From positions 744,001 to 808,000 of the forward strand of contig CAWUFC020000001.1 of the NCBI GenBank assembly GCA_963921335.3: DNA of 64,000 nt, given 5' to 3'. Numbering within the stretch: the stretch's first letter is position 1; each line of letters starts with the position of its first letter. This stretch comes from CAWUFC02 sp963921335 (GTDB lineage Bacteria > Pseudomonadota > Gammaproteobacteria > Pseudomonadales > Halieaceae). The notes under the pieces were generated by a model, which was not told where the DNA came from, ran no database searches, and saw only the letters and a list, made by a program, of their open reading frames with translations. The position numbers and the translations under genes were made by a program. Positions 49,559-58,384 of the stretch are shown in pieces.

Positions 49559-51452
49559 CCACATCCGCAGTCACCAGTTTTACCCGCACCGCTGATTCCA
49601 GCACAAACGTCCGCGTTGGACTTTTAAGACTTGCCGTCCAGCGATCAAAGCTGAACTTCTCAGGGTCCTTGCGCAAATCCACCTGGCCCTCAATCCCATT
49701 CTCATCCAAGCGCACCGTAAACCCGCTGCTGCTCATATGCGTAATCTGCGCGTGGTATTCCGTGCCGACCTTGTCTTTCAGGAAGTCACACAGCAGCCAT
49801 TTCTCAGCTGCCTGGCTGGCATCGCGTGCGCGCTGAATTTTACCGGACACCTCATCAAGCTGTGGTTGCTTCACCGCGTCAACTGGTTGGTCGTGCAGCG
49901 CCCGCTTAATTTGCTGGTGGGTGAGGTAATCGGTGAACTTGCGCAGCGGTGACGTGCAGTGCCCATAGGCGGGCAGGGCCATGCCCATATGGGGTTGCGC
50001 CTTGCAGCTGATTTCTGCCCGTGACAGCAAACGGTTCACCATGGCGCGAAGGGGCAACTCGTGCTCGTTCTTTTCCAGCGCTTTGATGAGGTCGCGATAG
50101 TTCTCCAGTTGAGTCAGGTCCTTGCCCTTAAAGTCGGGCAGGTACTTTTCCAGGAATTTATTGGTCTCGTCGCTGCGATCACCGCGAAAACCGGCGTGGC
50201 CGATGAATGGCCCGCTGCAGTTTTTGTCCGCCAAAAAACGCGCGCAGCAACGGTTGGCGGCGATCATGCATTCTTCCACCAGCTTCTGCGACAGCAGCTT
50301 CTCGAAAGGCTCGATGTGATCGATGGTCTTCTGTTCTGTCATGATCCAGCGGAACTCGGTGCGGTCTTCCATCACCAGCTCGTTGCTTTCACGCCAGCCG
50401 CGCAGGGCGCGAAACACCTGGTACAGCGCTTCCAGTGGCGTGGCGTGCGACATCAGCTCGTCGTAGTTGCCCGCCAGGTAGCGGTCTACTGCCGAGTAGC
50501 TGAGTTTGGCCCGCGAGCGAACCAGCGCCTCAATAAATTCGAAATCACCAATCTCACCGGAATCGCTAACTTCAATCTTGCACACCAGAGATGAACGCAC
50601 CTGGTCTTCCGCCAGCGCGCAGGTCTCCTGGGACAAGACTTCGGGCATCATGGGGATGGCATCGCCATGAAAATACACCGAGGTGCCGCGCTCAGCGATT
50701 TCCTGCTCGAGCACCGACCCTTCCTCGATGTAGGCGGTGGGATCAGCAATGGCCACATACAGGTGCCAGCCGTCGCTGGAAATGTCGGCGTAAAGGGCGT
50801 CGTCAATGTCCTGGGTGCGAGCAGAGTCGATGCTGACAAATTCCAGGTCTGTCAGATCCCTGCGGCGCTCTTCCTGCTGGGGGTTAACCTTCTGGATGCG
50901 CTCGGCCACTTCGTCCTGTGCCTGCTTGCTCCAGCGCATGGGCAGTTGGAAGCGGGCTTCAGCATAGAGGTTGGCAATGCCTGCGGTATCGCCATTGCCC
51001 AGCACTTCAAGCACCTTTGCCTGGGGGCGCCCATCCTTGATGGGGTGGCGCAAGACGGCGCTGCGCACGTAGTCGCCTTCCTTTACCCCGTTACGGGCGT
51101 GAGGTGGAATAAACAGCCAGCGGCTGAGGCGCGGAAGGTCCGGTTCTACGAACAGGGCCTTGCCCTTGCGAACACAGCGACCAGTAAATTCGCTGATGGT
51201 ACTGTCGATGAGCCGCTCAATTTCCGCAATGGGCTTGTCACCCTTGTCCGGGCGAATACAAACCTTGACCCGGTCATCGGGAAAGGCCTTGAGCATTTCA
51301 TCCGGGGGAATAAAGATCTCCCGGCTGTCTGGCAGGACAGCGAATCCGTAACGCGATTGGGTGCCTTTAACTACTGCATCCGCGCGCTCTTTTTCCGCCT
51401 CCATCTGGGCTTTCAGCCCTTTTAGCTGGGATAGGGAATCCTGATTGAGCAT
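49485..51452 (-). CDS. rnb: RNase II-family exoribonuclease
   Basis: This 655-residue protein has N-terminal cold-shock-like beta domains, a central RNB domain and a C-terminal S1 domain (TEYHAQITHMSSSGFTVRLD). The RNB active site Asp cluster is visible in VSIDSARTQDIDDALY. Later CTSPLRKFTDYLTHQQI matches the RNB signature. It degrades RNA 3' to 5'. Length matches RNase II (about 640) rather than RNase R (about 800). The start at 51452 is ATG. Upstream lies a 337-base gap to the divergent phoH gene. Confidence 0.9.
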   Translation of the reverse strand: MLNQDSLSQLKGLKAQMEAEKERADAVVKGTQSRYGFAVLPDSREIFIPPDEMLKAFPDDRVKVCIRPDKGDKPIAEIERLIDSTISEFTGRCVRKGKALFVEPDLPRLSRWLFIPPHARNGVKEGDYVRSAVLRHPIKDGRPQAKVLEVLGNGDTAGIANLYAEARFQLPMRWSKQAQDEVAERIQKVNPQQEERRRDLTDLEFVSIDSARTQDIDDALYADISSDGWHLYVAIADPTAYIEEGSVLEQEIAERGTSVYFHGDAIPMMPEVLSQETCALAEDQVRSSLVCKIEVSDSGEIGDFEFIEALVRSRAKLSYSAVDRYLAGNYDELMSHATPLEALYQVFRALRGWRESNELVMEDRTEFRWIMTEQKTIDHIEPFEKLLSQKLVEECMIAANRCCARFLADKNCSGPFIGHAGFRGDRSDETNKFLEKYLPDFKGKDLTQLENYRDLIKALEKNEHELPLRAMVNRLLSRAEISCKAQPHMGMALPAYGHCTSPLRKFTDYLTHQQIKRALHDQPVDAVKQPQLDEVSGKIQRARDASQAAEKWLLCDFLKDKVGTEYHAQITHMSSSGFTVRLDENGIEGQVDLRKDPEKFSFDRWTASLKSPTRTFVLESAVRVKLVTADVAKREIRFEPMKEPEASSPPDQGAA

Positions 51453-51789
51453 GGGTTAACCGAATAATCATAAGTATGGTCATGCTATCGCAAAAGCAGA
51501 GCAGGTGTCAGGTTTGTCACAGCTTTGAAAAAATTCATTCATTGACAGTAGCCGAGTTCCGGTTTGATAATGAAGCCAGATCGAGTTGTATCGGGATCCT
51601 CTGGGAAACGTTTATTGACCATGTTCCAGTCGCCGGCATCTACGTATCCGGTGCACACCAAAGCCCACGATCGATGGGCGTTTCGCGGGCAAAGGCAGCT
51701 CAGGCCCCACTCGCGGCAAAAAAACTCTTACGCAACATCCCCCTTCACTATTTTTTTGACCCACTTGACCATTGCGAGAGGAATACTCT
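51453..51789. other. Intergenic region between rnb-like and phoH-like genes
   Basis: This 337-base gap separates two divergent genes. It holds a good plus-strand promoter candidate and then roughly 215 bases of leader before the PhoH start. No RNA gene, riboswitch or convincing small gene is seen, and the short open frames here have no ribosome sites. Confidence 0.5.
51542..51571 (+). promoter_or_regulatory. Sigma-70-type promoter candidate for phoH
   Basis: TTGACA (51542-51547) and GATAAT (51566-51571) are separated by 18 bases. This is the best -35/-10 pair seen by eye in the window's gaps. It would give a leader of about 210 bases before the PhoH ATG at 51790. Confidence 0.5.
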
Positions 51790-53226
51790 ATGGCAACAGG
51801 CGCCGCCCTGCGCGTAGAAGACACACCTAAACTCATTACAGCCAAAAAAATATACGTTCTGGATACGAACGTCCTGCTGCATGACCCTACGTCGGTCATG
51901 GCATTCAACGAACATCGCATCGTCATTCCCATGACGGTCCTTGAAGAACTTGATCACATCAAAGATCGCCGCGACAAAACCGTCAGCCGAGAGGCACGTA
52001 TCGCCATCAATATGATCGACAAGGCCGTCGACTCTGCCGGTCCCCAGGAAATTCAGGATGGTGTAGACATACCCGGTTCTACCCTGGATGGCCCGCTGGG
52101 CACACTGTCGATTTACCCGGATCAGTTGCTGCAGGACAACAGCGACATTCCTTATCTCAACGATACCCAGGATCAAGCCAACGACAATCGCATCATTAAT
52201 GTTGCGCTGCGACTGCAGGCGGAGAATCCCAATGCCTTTGTCTGCCTGGTCACCAAAGACATCAACATGAGGCTTAAGGCCAAGGGGTCGGGTCTTGCCA
52301 ATGTCGAGGACTATCGACGCGACCGCGTGCTGGATGATATCGACCTGCTCGCCAAGGGCTATGAGCACATCGCCGGTGACTTCTGGGCCAATGTGGAAGA
52401 TGTGGACACCCTGCGTGAAGGCAATCGTACGCTGCATCGTGTGGCGCGCTCCGTCTTGCCGCAGGCTTATCCCAATATGTTCCTGTTCGACGACAACGAC
52501 TTTTTCGCCTATGTACAGCGCATGGACGACCAATATCTGTACCTGCGCTGCGACAGCCGCGATAACCTGATGAATCGTCGTTTCTGGGGTCTGGCGCCGC
52601 GCAATATGGAGCAGGCCATGGCCATGGAACTGATCAACGATGACAGCGTCGATATGACCGTCCTGACTGGTCCGGCCGGTTCCGGGAAGACGCTGATTGC
52701 TCTTGCCTATGGTCTGCATGCGATTCTGGAGCAGAAAAAGTACAACAAGCTGATTGTGGCGCGCTCCACCCCGCCCATTGCAGAAGACATCGGCTTCCTG
52801 CCTGGCACTGAAGAAGAGAAGATGGCGCCCTGGTTGGCGGCCTTCGATGATAACCTTGAAATTTTGCACGGCTCGGACGAGTGCAGCCATGGCAGCATTG
52901 ACTATGTAAAAGAGCGCGCCAATATCCAGTTCAAGTCGCTCAACTTCATGCGCGGCCGCTCTTTCAACAATGCTTACATCATCATCGATGAGAGCCAGGG
53001 TCTGACACAGTTCCAGCTCAAGTCGGTGATCACGCGGGTTGGCGCCGACTCCAAGATCGTCGTGCTCGGCAACCTCGCTCAGATCGACAACAAGTACATC
53101 AGCCCCCTGACCTCGGGGTTGACCTACCTGGTCGAGAAATCCAAGCGATATCCCCATGCGGGCATCATGCACATCAACGGGATCGAACGCAGCCGGCTGG
53201 CGGCTTTTGCCGAGGAAAACCTGTAG
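51790..53226 (+). CDS. PIN-PhoH family ATPase
   Basis: This 478-residue protein has an N-terminal PIN nuclease domain (YVLDTNVLLHDPTS, then EELDHIKD and a later VCLVTKDINMRLKA). The C-terminal PhoH NTPase domain has Walker A GPAGSGKTLIALAYG, Walker B AYIIIDESQGL and a sensor-like region GNLAQIDNKY. PhoH2-type fusions act as RNA helicase/RNases. ATG at 51790 follows GAGAGGAA; the in-frame codons upstream are not family-like. Confidence 0.9.
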   Translation: MATGAALRVEDTPKLITAKKIYVLDTNVLLHDPTSVMAFNEHRIVIPMTVLEELDHIKDRRDKTVSREARIAINMIDKAVDSAGPQEIQDGVDIPGSTLDGPLGTLSIYPDQLLQDNSDIPYLNDTQDQANDNRIINVALRLQAENPNAFVCLVTKDINMRLKAKGSGLANVEDYRRDRVLDDIDLLAKGYEHIAGDFWANVEDVDTLREGNRTLHRVARSVLPQAYPNMFLFDDNDFFAYVQRMDDQYLYLRCDSRDNLMNRRFWGLAPRNMEQAMAMELINDDSVDMTVLTGPAGSGKTLIALAYGLHAILEQKKYNKLIVARSTPPIAEDIGFLPGTEEEKMAPWLAAFDDNLEILHGSDECSHGSIDYVKERANIQFKSLNFMRGRSFNNAYIIIDESQGLTQFQLKSVITRVGADSKIVVLGNLAQIDNKYISPLTSGLTYLVEKSKRYPHAGIMHINGIERSRLAAFAEENL

Positions 53227-53240
53227 TACCGATGTCAGCC

Positions 53241-53270
53241 CAGGGGTGTTCCAAACCGGAACACCCTTGG
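53241..53270 (+). terminator. Hairpin after phoH
   Basis: A GGGTGTTCC/GGAACACCC stem (53244-53252 with 53258-53266) and a five-base loop lie 15 bases after the PhoH stop. No T-run follows, so it may act with Rho or simply protect the message end. Confidence 0.45.
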
Positions 53271-53314
53271 CCTTGTCCGGCAGCTTGCTTTGAGGAAATA
53301 GTCCGTTAGAATCG

Positions 53315-53339
53315 CCTATACTTTAATTTGGAGTATAGG
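53315..53339. promoter_or_regulatory. Palindrome with TATACT just before the hydrolase gene
   Basis: CCTATACT (53315-53322) and AGTATAGG (53332-53339) form perfect eight-base arms around a nine-base gap, seven bases before the ATG at 53347. The left arm contains a TATACT -10-like box, so a repressor could overlap the promoter. No strong -35 element is seen. Confidence 0.45.
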
Positions 53340-53346
53340 GGTTAAT

Positions 53347-54453
53347 ATGCCACGCTGGTTAAAAATAAGTGCCGGGTCATTGCTGGGTCTCGGCCTGTTA
53401 GGCTACTTGGGTTTTCTCGCCATTGGTGGTGCGGCCGGGCTGCTGCGTCTGTCTTTGCCGGATTTCCCGGATTTTCCAGAACCATCCACGCAGCTGGTCA
53501 GTGGTCAGTCCGGCGAGATTTACTACCCTTCGGCAACGCCCTTTGACCTGGACCTGATGCTGGGTGATATGTCCCTGGCCCTGCCTACAACGGGTCTGGG
53601 CACCCTGTTTTTACCGGAGAATGCCAGCCCTGATCAGCCGGTTCCGGCCATGATCGTGGTCCATGGCAGTGGCGGTATCAGCCCCGGCCGTGAGATGGAG
53701 TACGGCGAGCTTCTGGCAGACAACGGTATCGCTGCGTTTGTCATCGACTACTACCTGCCGCGCGGGGCAACCAGTGACGTGAACTACATGCTGCGGGTCA
53801 TTTCCATCACCGAGTTTGACGCCATCACTGACTCGCATCGGGCCATGCAGCTGCTGCAAACCCACCCCGATATTGATCCTGCTCGCATCGGCATTATGGG
53901 CTTTTCCTATGGCGGCATGGCGGCGCGCTTTTCCATGGACCAGCGCATAGCGGATGCGCTGTTGGATGATGGACCGGGTTTTGCAACGCATGTGGACTAC
54001 TACGGACCCTGCTTCCAGGATCTGCAAAGCCCAGCCCTGACCGGGGCACCATTGCTGACGCTTCGCGGCACTGAGGACAGATCCAATGAGCTGCCGGCCT
54101 GCCTCGAACGCGAGCAGGAGCTGCGTGACCTGGGGGTTGAGGTCGAAGCTCATGTCTTTGAGGGTGCAGGGCATGCCTGGGAGGCAGATGTAGAACGCCA
54201 CATGTCTGAAAGCTCTCCTTATGTCGCCGGCTGCACCATGCGCTATGACGGAAGGGGTCGTTCCATGAGCGGGGACGAATACATCGTCGATGTACCGATT
54301 GACACATCACGAGAGGAGCGTATCGCGGTGCGCCTCGCTTCCGGAGATGTGCTGGCTGACTGCGTTAAAAGCGGCTATCTCGCGGGTCGAGATGACGCCA
54401 CCCGAGAGCGCTCTGACGCGCTTTTGCTGGAGTTCCTCGGGCGAACGCTCTGA
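53347..54453 (+). CDS. Exported alpha/beta hydrolase (dienelactone hydrolase-like)
   Basis: This 368-residue protein has an N-terminal membrane anchor or signal (about 5-31) and an alpha/beta-hydrolase core. The nucleophile Ser sits in IGIMGFSYGGMAARF, the Asp region in LTLRGTEDRSNELP and His in FEGAGHAWEAD. Dienelactone-hydrolase-like enzymes cleave ester or lactone bonds; the substrate is unknown. It converges on the MFS gene nine bases away and is preceded by a palindrome. Confidence 0.83.
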   Translation: MPRWLKISAGSLLGLGLLGYLGFLAIGGAAGLLRLSLPDFPDFPEPSTQLVSGQSGEIYYPSATPFDLDLMLGDMSLALPTTGLGTLFLPENASPDQPVPAMIVVHGSGGISPGREMEYGELLADNGIAAFVIDYYLPRGATSDVNYMLRVISITEFDAITDSHRAMQLLQTHPDIDPARIGIMGFSYGGMAARFSMDQRIADALLDDGPGFATHVDYYGPCFQDLQSPALTGAPLLTLRGTEDRSNELPACLEREQELRDLGVEVEAHVFEGAGHAWEADVERHMSESSPYVAGCTMRYDGRGRSMSGDEYIVDVPIDTSREERIAVRLASGDVLADCVKSGYLAGRDDATRERSDALLLEFLGRTL

Positions 54454-54462
54454 ACCTCGCAG

Positions 54463-55647
54463 TCAGCCTGGCCTTCGATTCAGCAGGGGCACGGTCAGCA
54501 TCAAGCTGATCGCTCCTGCGATGGTGACAGCGAGACCCAGGCTGGTGACGTCTGCCAGGGCGCCTAATAGCGGCAGACTCAGGGACGAGCCGCCGCGGAA
54601 AATCAGTCCCCAGATACTCAGTACGCGGCCCCGCATATGGTCTTCCACGCTGTGCTGAATCTGGGTTTGGGTGGCGATCCCGGTGGTGGTGATGGCCATG
54701 CTGGCGAAGAAGAGCACAGTCAACGCCAGGTAGTAGTTGGATACCTGGCCAAAGCCGATCTGGGTCAGGCCGCAGGCGGCCAGGCTGAATAATGTAATCG
54801 GCCACAGTCGCTCCATATTCTGCAGTCGGGTCATCAACACTCCGCCCAGTAAGCTGCCTATCCCCATCGCCTGGGTCATGACAGCCAGTCCGACCACCCC
54901 TTCGTTAAACACCGCATCGGCAAAGCCCGGCAGCAGGTCGGCCAGAGGCTTAGCCAGCACCGCTACCAGTATCATGATGAAAATCAGTTTGCCGAGAATG
55001 TTGTGGTTAAAGGTGTAGGAGAAGCCGGCGCCGATATCTTTCAGAATGTGCTGTTTGTTCTGGCCGCCGGTGGGTGTTTCACCCGGCGGCATGGTCGCAA
55101 CGGCGATGGCCATCGCGGCATAGGTGAACGCGTTGAACAGGAAGGCCAGGCTGAGATCGGCCAGCGCAATGATGGCGCCGGCAATCATGGGCCCGACAAA
55201 GCGCGAGACATTAAAAGCCATCGAGCCCATGGCCACCGCGGCAGGCAGGTTATCTTTACTCACCAGTGCAGGCACCAGCGCCAGTCGGGCGGGTTGCGCC
55301 ACGGCGGCGCTGCAACCAATACCAAATACCAGTAAAAAGATCAGGTAGATGTTGGCATTGCCCGACAGCACCAGCAGGTAAAGGGCGAAAGCCAGCACGC
55401 CGGATACCGCCTGCATGCGTGCAACCAGTTTCCGCCGTTCCAGCCGGTCAGCCCAGACTCCGGCGAAAGGGCCAATGATGATGGCGGGGAACAGATCCGC
55501 AAACGCGATGGCGCCCAGCCAGAATCCGGAGTGGGTCAGCTCCCAGGTTAACCAGCCCAGTGCGACTCGCTGCACCCACAGGCCCAGCAGAGACAGGGTA
55601 TTGCCAAGCATGTAGCGCCGAAACAGAGGTTCGGCCAGGGCACCCAT
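54463..55647 (-). CDS. MFS transporter
   Basis: This 394-residue protein has about 12 membrane helices and the MFS inter-helix signature (GVWADRLERRKLVARM between helices 2 and 3). It resembles the MFS_3/enterobactin-exporter-like subgroup that pumps out small molecules. The ATG overlaps the psd stop (TGATG), placing it third in an operon with a sulfurtransferase and psd. Its cargo is unknown. Confidence 0.85.
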   Translation of the reverse strand: MGALAEPLFRRYMLGNTLSLLGLWVQRVALGWLTWELTHSGFWLGAIAFADLFPAIIIGPFAGVWADRLERRKLVARMQAVSGVLAFALYLLVLSGNANIYLIFLLVFGIGCSAAVAQPARLALVPALVSKDNLPAAVAMGSMAFNVSRFVGPMIAGAIIALADLSLAFLFNAFTYAAMAIAVATMPPGETPTGGQNKQHILKDIGAGFSYTFNHNILGKLIFIMILVAVLAKPLADLLPGFADAVFNEGVVGLAVMTQAMGIGSLLGGVLMTRLQNMERLWPITLFSLAACGLTQIGFGQVSNYYLALTVLFFASMAITTTGIATQTQIQHSVEDHMRGRVLSIWGLIFRGGSSLSLPLLGALADVTSLGLAVTIAGAISLMLTVPLLNRRPG

Positions 55648-56501
55648 CAGGCTTTACGTTGCGCCAGTATCTGGCCAAGTCGGGTAGGTGTGCCCGCCTG
55701 ATAGTCCTCCAGCCACGACACCTGACCCTCGGGGAACAACAGGATCACGGTAGAGCCTAGTTTGAATCGGCCCATTTCATCGCCTTTGGACAACCTGATT
55801 CCCTTGGGAAGCTGTTTGTAGTCGATGGTGTTGGACTGGCGTGGCGGCGGGGACACTTGCCCGTCCCAAACGGTTTCAATGCCTGCAACTACCATGGCGC
55901 CGACCAGGATCATTGCCATGGGGCCTGCCTCGGTATCGAAGTAGCACACCAGGCGCTCATTGCGGGCAAATAATCGGGGCACGTTTTCGGCGGTCACCTG
56001 GTTGACTGAAAACAGCTGGCCTGGAATGTAAGTCTGGGCCGTCAGTTCACCATCAATGGGCATATGCACCCGGTGGTAGTCCCGCGGTGACAGGTAGATA
56101 GTGGCAAACCCGCCGTTGCGAAAAAGCTCGGCCCTGTCGTTGTCACCACCCAGTAGTTCCAGCGTGCTGAAGTTCTGGCCCTTGGCCTGGAAAATGCGCT
56201 CACCTTCAATGTTGCCCAGCTGGCTGACAGCGCCATCGGCCGGACAGACAATGCTGTTGGCATCGCCCTCGATGGGGCGTGCGCCCTCGAGCAGCGCTCG
56301 GGTGAAAAACGCATTAAAGTTTTCGTAGCCAGCCAGGTCGGGCTCCAGAGCCTCGGTCATATCAACCCGGAAGCGACTGGCAAACATTCGAATCAAAATA
56401 TCCTTGAGCCAGCCGATGCGGGTTTCCGCCAGCCAGCCGGTTAACCGGGACAGGGCGTGTTGGGGTAGCAGGTACTGCAGTGCAATAAATAGCCGGTCCA
56501 T
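55647..56501 (-). CDS. psd: Phosphatidylserine decarboxylase
   Basis: This 284-residue proenzyme makes phosphatidylethanolamine from phosphatidylserine in the inner membrane. The self-cleavage and pyruvoyl-forming LGST motif is at about 251-254 (FKLGSTVILLFPEG), and DYHRVHMPIDG carries the conserved His region. Length is the bacterial norm. Its ATG directly follows the sulfurtransferase stop (TAAATG). Neighbours rsgA and orn match the known gammaproteobacterial order. Confidence 0.95.
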   Translation of the reverse strand: MDRLFIALQYLLPQHALSRLTGWLAETRIGWLKDILIRMFASRFRVDMTEALEPDLAGYENFNAFFTRALLEGARPIEGDANSIVCPADGAVSQLGNIEGERIFQAKGQNFSTLELLGGDNDRAELFRNGGFATIYLSPRDYHRVHMPIDGELTAQTYIPGQLFSVNQVTAENVPRLFARNERLVCYFDTEAGPMAMILVGAMVVAGIETVWDGQVSPPPRQSNTIDYKQLPKGIRLSKGDEMGRFKLGSTVILLFPEGQVSWLEDYQAGTPTRLGQILAQRKA

Positions 56502-57323
56502 TTATCCAACTTCGATTGGGGTGTCTTCGCGGTTACCCCATTCTCCCCAGGAGCCATGAAAGGCCCGCGCCGAGGGGTAGCCCAGTATACGCATGGCCAG
56601 CCAGGTCAGCGAAGAGCGATGGTGGCTCTGGCAGTGGGTGACAATGTCTTTGTCCTTGCTCAAGCCCAGTCCATCGAGTCGCTGTTGCAGGGCGGCAAGG
56701 TCCACCAGGCGGGCGTCATTGCTGCGATCAATCAATTCGAGCCAGTCGATGTTGATGGCACCGGGTATGCGCCCGGCCCTTGCGGAACCGCTTCTCTCGC
56801 CGCGGTGTTCCGCCGATGAGCGGGCATCCCAGATCGCAAAATCGCTGTCGCCCAACCGTGGCATGATGTCGTCTACCTCGGCGATGGCTTCGCGGTGAAT
56901 GGTGACGGAGTAATCCGTTTCCTGCGCAGTGCGTGGTTCCGTTTCCATAGCTCTGCCTGACGCCCGCCATGCGTGAATGCCACCATTGAGATAACTGTAA
57001 TGCTGGTGTCCCAGTACTTCGAGGGTCCACAGCAAACGGCCCGCCCAGCCGCCACCTTCATCGTCATAGGCCACCACATGCAGGTCCGGTTTCAGCCCCA
57101 GGGCCGAAAACAGCTCGTGCAAATGTGATTCGCTGGGCAGCTTTCCGGGTGCTGGCGCAATGCCGCATTGCAGTGCGCCTGGTGGCAGATGCAGGGCCCC
57201 GGGTATGTGCCCGGCCAGGTAGTTCTCCGGGCTGCTGACGTCAATGATCAGCAGTTGCGGGTCGCCCAGTCGCGGTTCCAGCTCGGCTGCTTCCAGAAGC
57301 AGTGGCAGTGCGGTATCGGCCAT
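56502..57323 (-). CDS. Two-domain rhodanese-type sulfurtransferase
   Basis: This 273-residue protein has two rhodanese domains: an inactive N-terminal one (LLIIDVSSPENYLAGHIPGA) and a catalytic C-terminal one with active Cys in DIVTHCQSHHRSS. It would transfer sulfane sulfur from thiosulfate or 3-mercaptopyruvate. I chose ATG at 57323 (MADTALPLLL), since the 28-residue upstream extension lacks family similarity and overlaps the divergent gene. It is the first gene of the psd operon. Confidence 0.87.
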   Translation of the reverse strand: MADTALPLLLEAAELEPRLGDPQLLIIDVSSPENYLAGHIPGALHLPPGALQCGIAPAPGKLPSESHLHELFSALGLKPDLHVVAYDDEGGGWAGRLLWTLEVLGHQHYSYLNGGIHAWRASGRAMETEPRTAQETDYSVTIHREAIAEVDDIMPRLGDSDFAIWDARSSAEHRGERSGSARAGRIPGAINIDWLELIDRSNDARLVDLAALQQRLDGLGLSKDKDIVTHCQSHHRSSLTWLAMRILGYPSARAFHGSWGEWGNREDTPIEVG

Positions 57324-57373
57324 ATTTGTCGCCTGTTTCAAGAGGGCGAGTAGTGTATCCTTCCACTGTGAGG

Positions 57374-58384
57374 ATGGGAATCTGCCAAAAAACAAAACAC
57401 GCATCACTAATGCTTGTTATCGGCATTGGGGGGCTTTGTTTTCCCGCCATGTTTGCCCAGGCTGAGGACGATCCAGTACCTAAAGACCAGCAGCAAGTCG
57501 AAGAAATGCAGCGTTCCTGGGTGGACGCCGGTCACGACTATGTTGCTGATCGCGCCCAGGCGCTGGTGGAATGGATGGATGATTTCTACGGCGCCGATAT
57601 TTCCGACGTTGAAACCGCCCACTCGCGCCTGCGGGTCCGATTCGAAACCCGCTTCGATGAAGAAGAAGACACCAAGTTCAAGGTGAAAGTGCGGGCCAAG
57701 GTACAAATGCCCAAGGTCAGCAAGCGCGCGGCACTGATTTTTGAAGGGGACGATGGTGACGATGTATCCGCCCCGGGTGTGCCGGACGATGATGACACCA
57801 ATGTTGGCCTGCAGCTGAATTTGCTCGGCGACAATGAAGACAGAAAGCTTCGCTTTGACTTGCTGGGTACCGTCAACTCCAGTCTGGACCTGCGCACCGG
57901 CGTGCGTATGCGCTTTAACAACAGCACCGATTCGGGGTTCACCACCCGCTGGATTCAGGACCTGGCTTACCAGACTGGTGATCGCGGCGCGTTTACGCGA
58001 ACTCAGCTCGACTTCTTCCAACACGTGGATGACAACCGCCAGTTCGCGTTGATCAATCGGCTTGAATACGGCGAAGATACCGATGGTCTTGAATGGAGCG
58101 TGTCCCCTCAGTGGCGAACCCGTCTGGCCAACAACCAGGCCCTGACCTATTTTTTCAGCATGAACGGGTATACCGACCCGGTTAACATCGCCGAAAACTA
58201 CGGTTTCGGTATCAATTACCGCCGCAATATCTTTCGTGACTATATCTCTGTCGACCTTGAGCCGGCCCACTGGTGGCGAGACCAGGAGGGCTGGAGCGGG
58301 CGCCGCAGTGTCTGGTCCCTGCTGGTTCGACTGGAAGTGCGCTTTGAGCAGCTCAACAAGCGTGCCCCTGAAGGGGCTCGCTAG
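57374..58384 (+). CDS. Exported beta-rich protein, probably outer membrane
   Basis: This 336-residue protein has a signal peptide (SLMLVIGIGGLCFPAMFAQA) and a mature part of long alternating-polarity strands (RLRVRFETRFDEEEDTKFKV; LDLRTGVRMRFNN; LRFDLLGTVNSS). It ends WSLLVRLEVRFEQL plus a short basic tail. That fits an outer-membrane barrel, but I recognise no family. Start at 57374 follows GTGAGG. The stop overlaps the convergent rsgA stop by four bases. Confidence 0.7.
   Translation: MGICQKTKHASLMLVIGIGGLCFPAMFAQAEDDPVPKDQQQVEEMQRSWVDAGHDYVADRAQALVEWMDDFYGADISDVETAHSRLRVRFETRFDEEEDTKFKVKVRAKVQMPKVSKRAALIFEGDDGDDVSAPGVPDDDDTNVGLQLNLLGDNEDRKLRFDLLGTVNSSLDLRTGVRMRFNNSTDSGFTTRWIQDLAYQTGDRGAFTRTQLDFFQHVDDNRQFALINRLEYGEDTDGLEWSVSPQWRTRLANNQALTYFFSMNGYTDPVNIAENYGFGINYRRNIFRDYISVDLEPAHWWRDQEGWSGRRSVWSLLVRLEVRFEQLNKRAPEGAR

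Noticed and set aside
51748..53172. Minus-strand open frame of 474 codons opposite phoH
   Set aside because: The plus-strand frame carries PIN and PhoH motifs; the reverse frame has no recognisable protein features.
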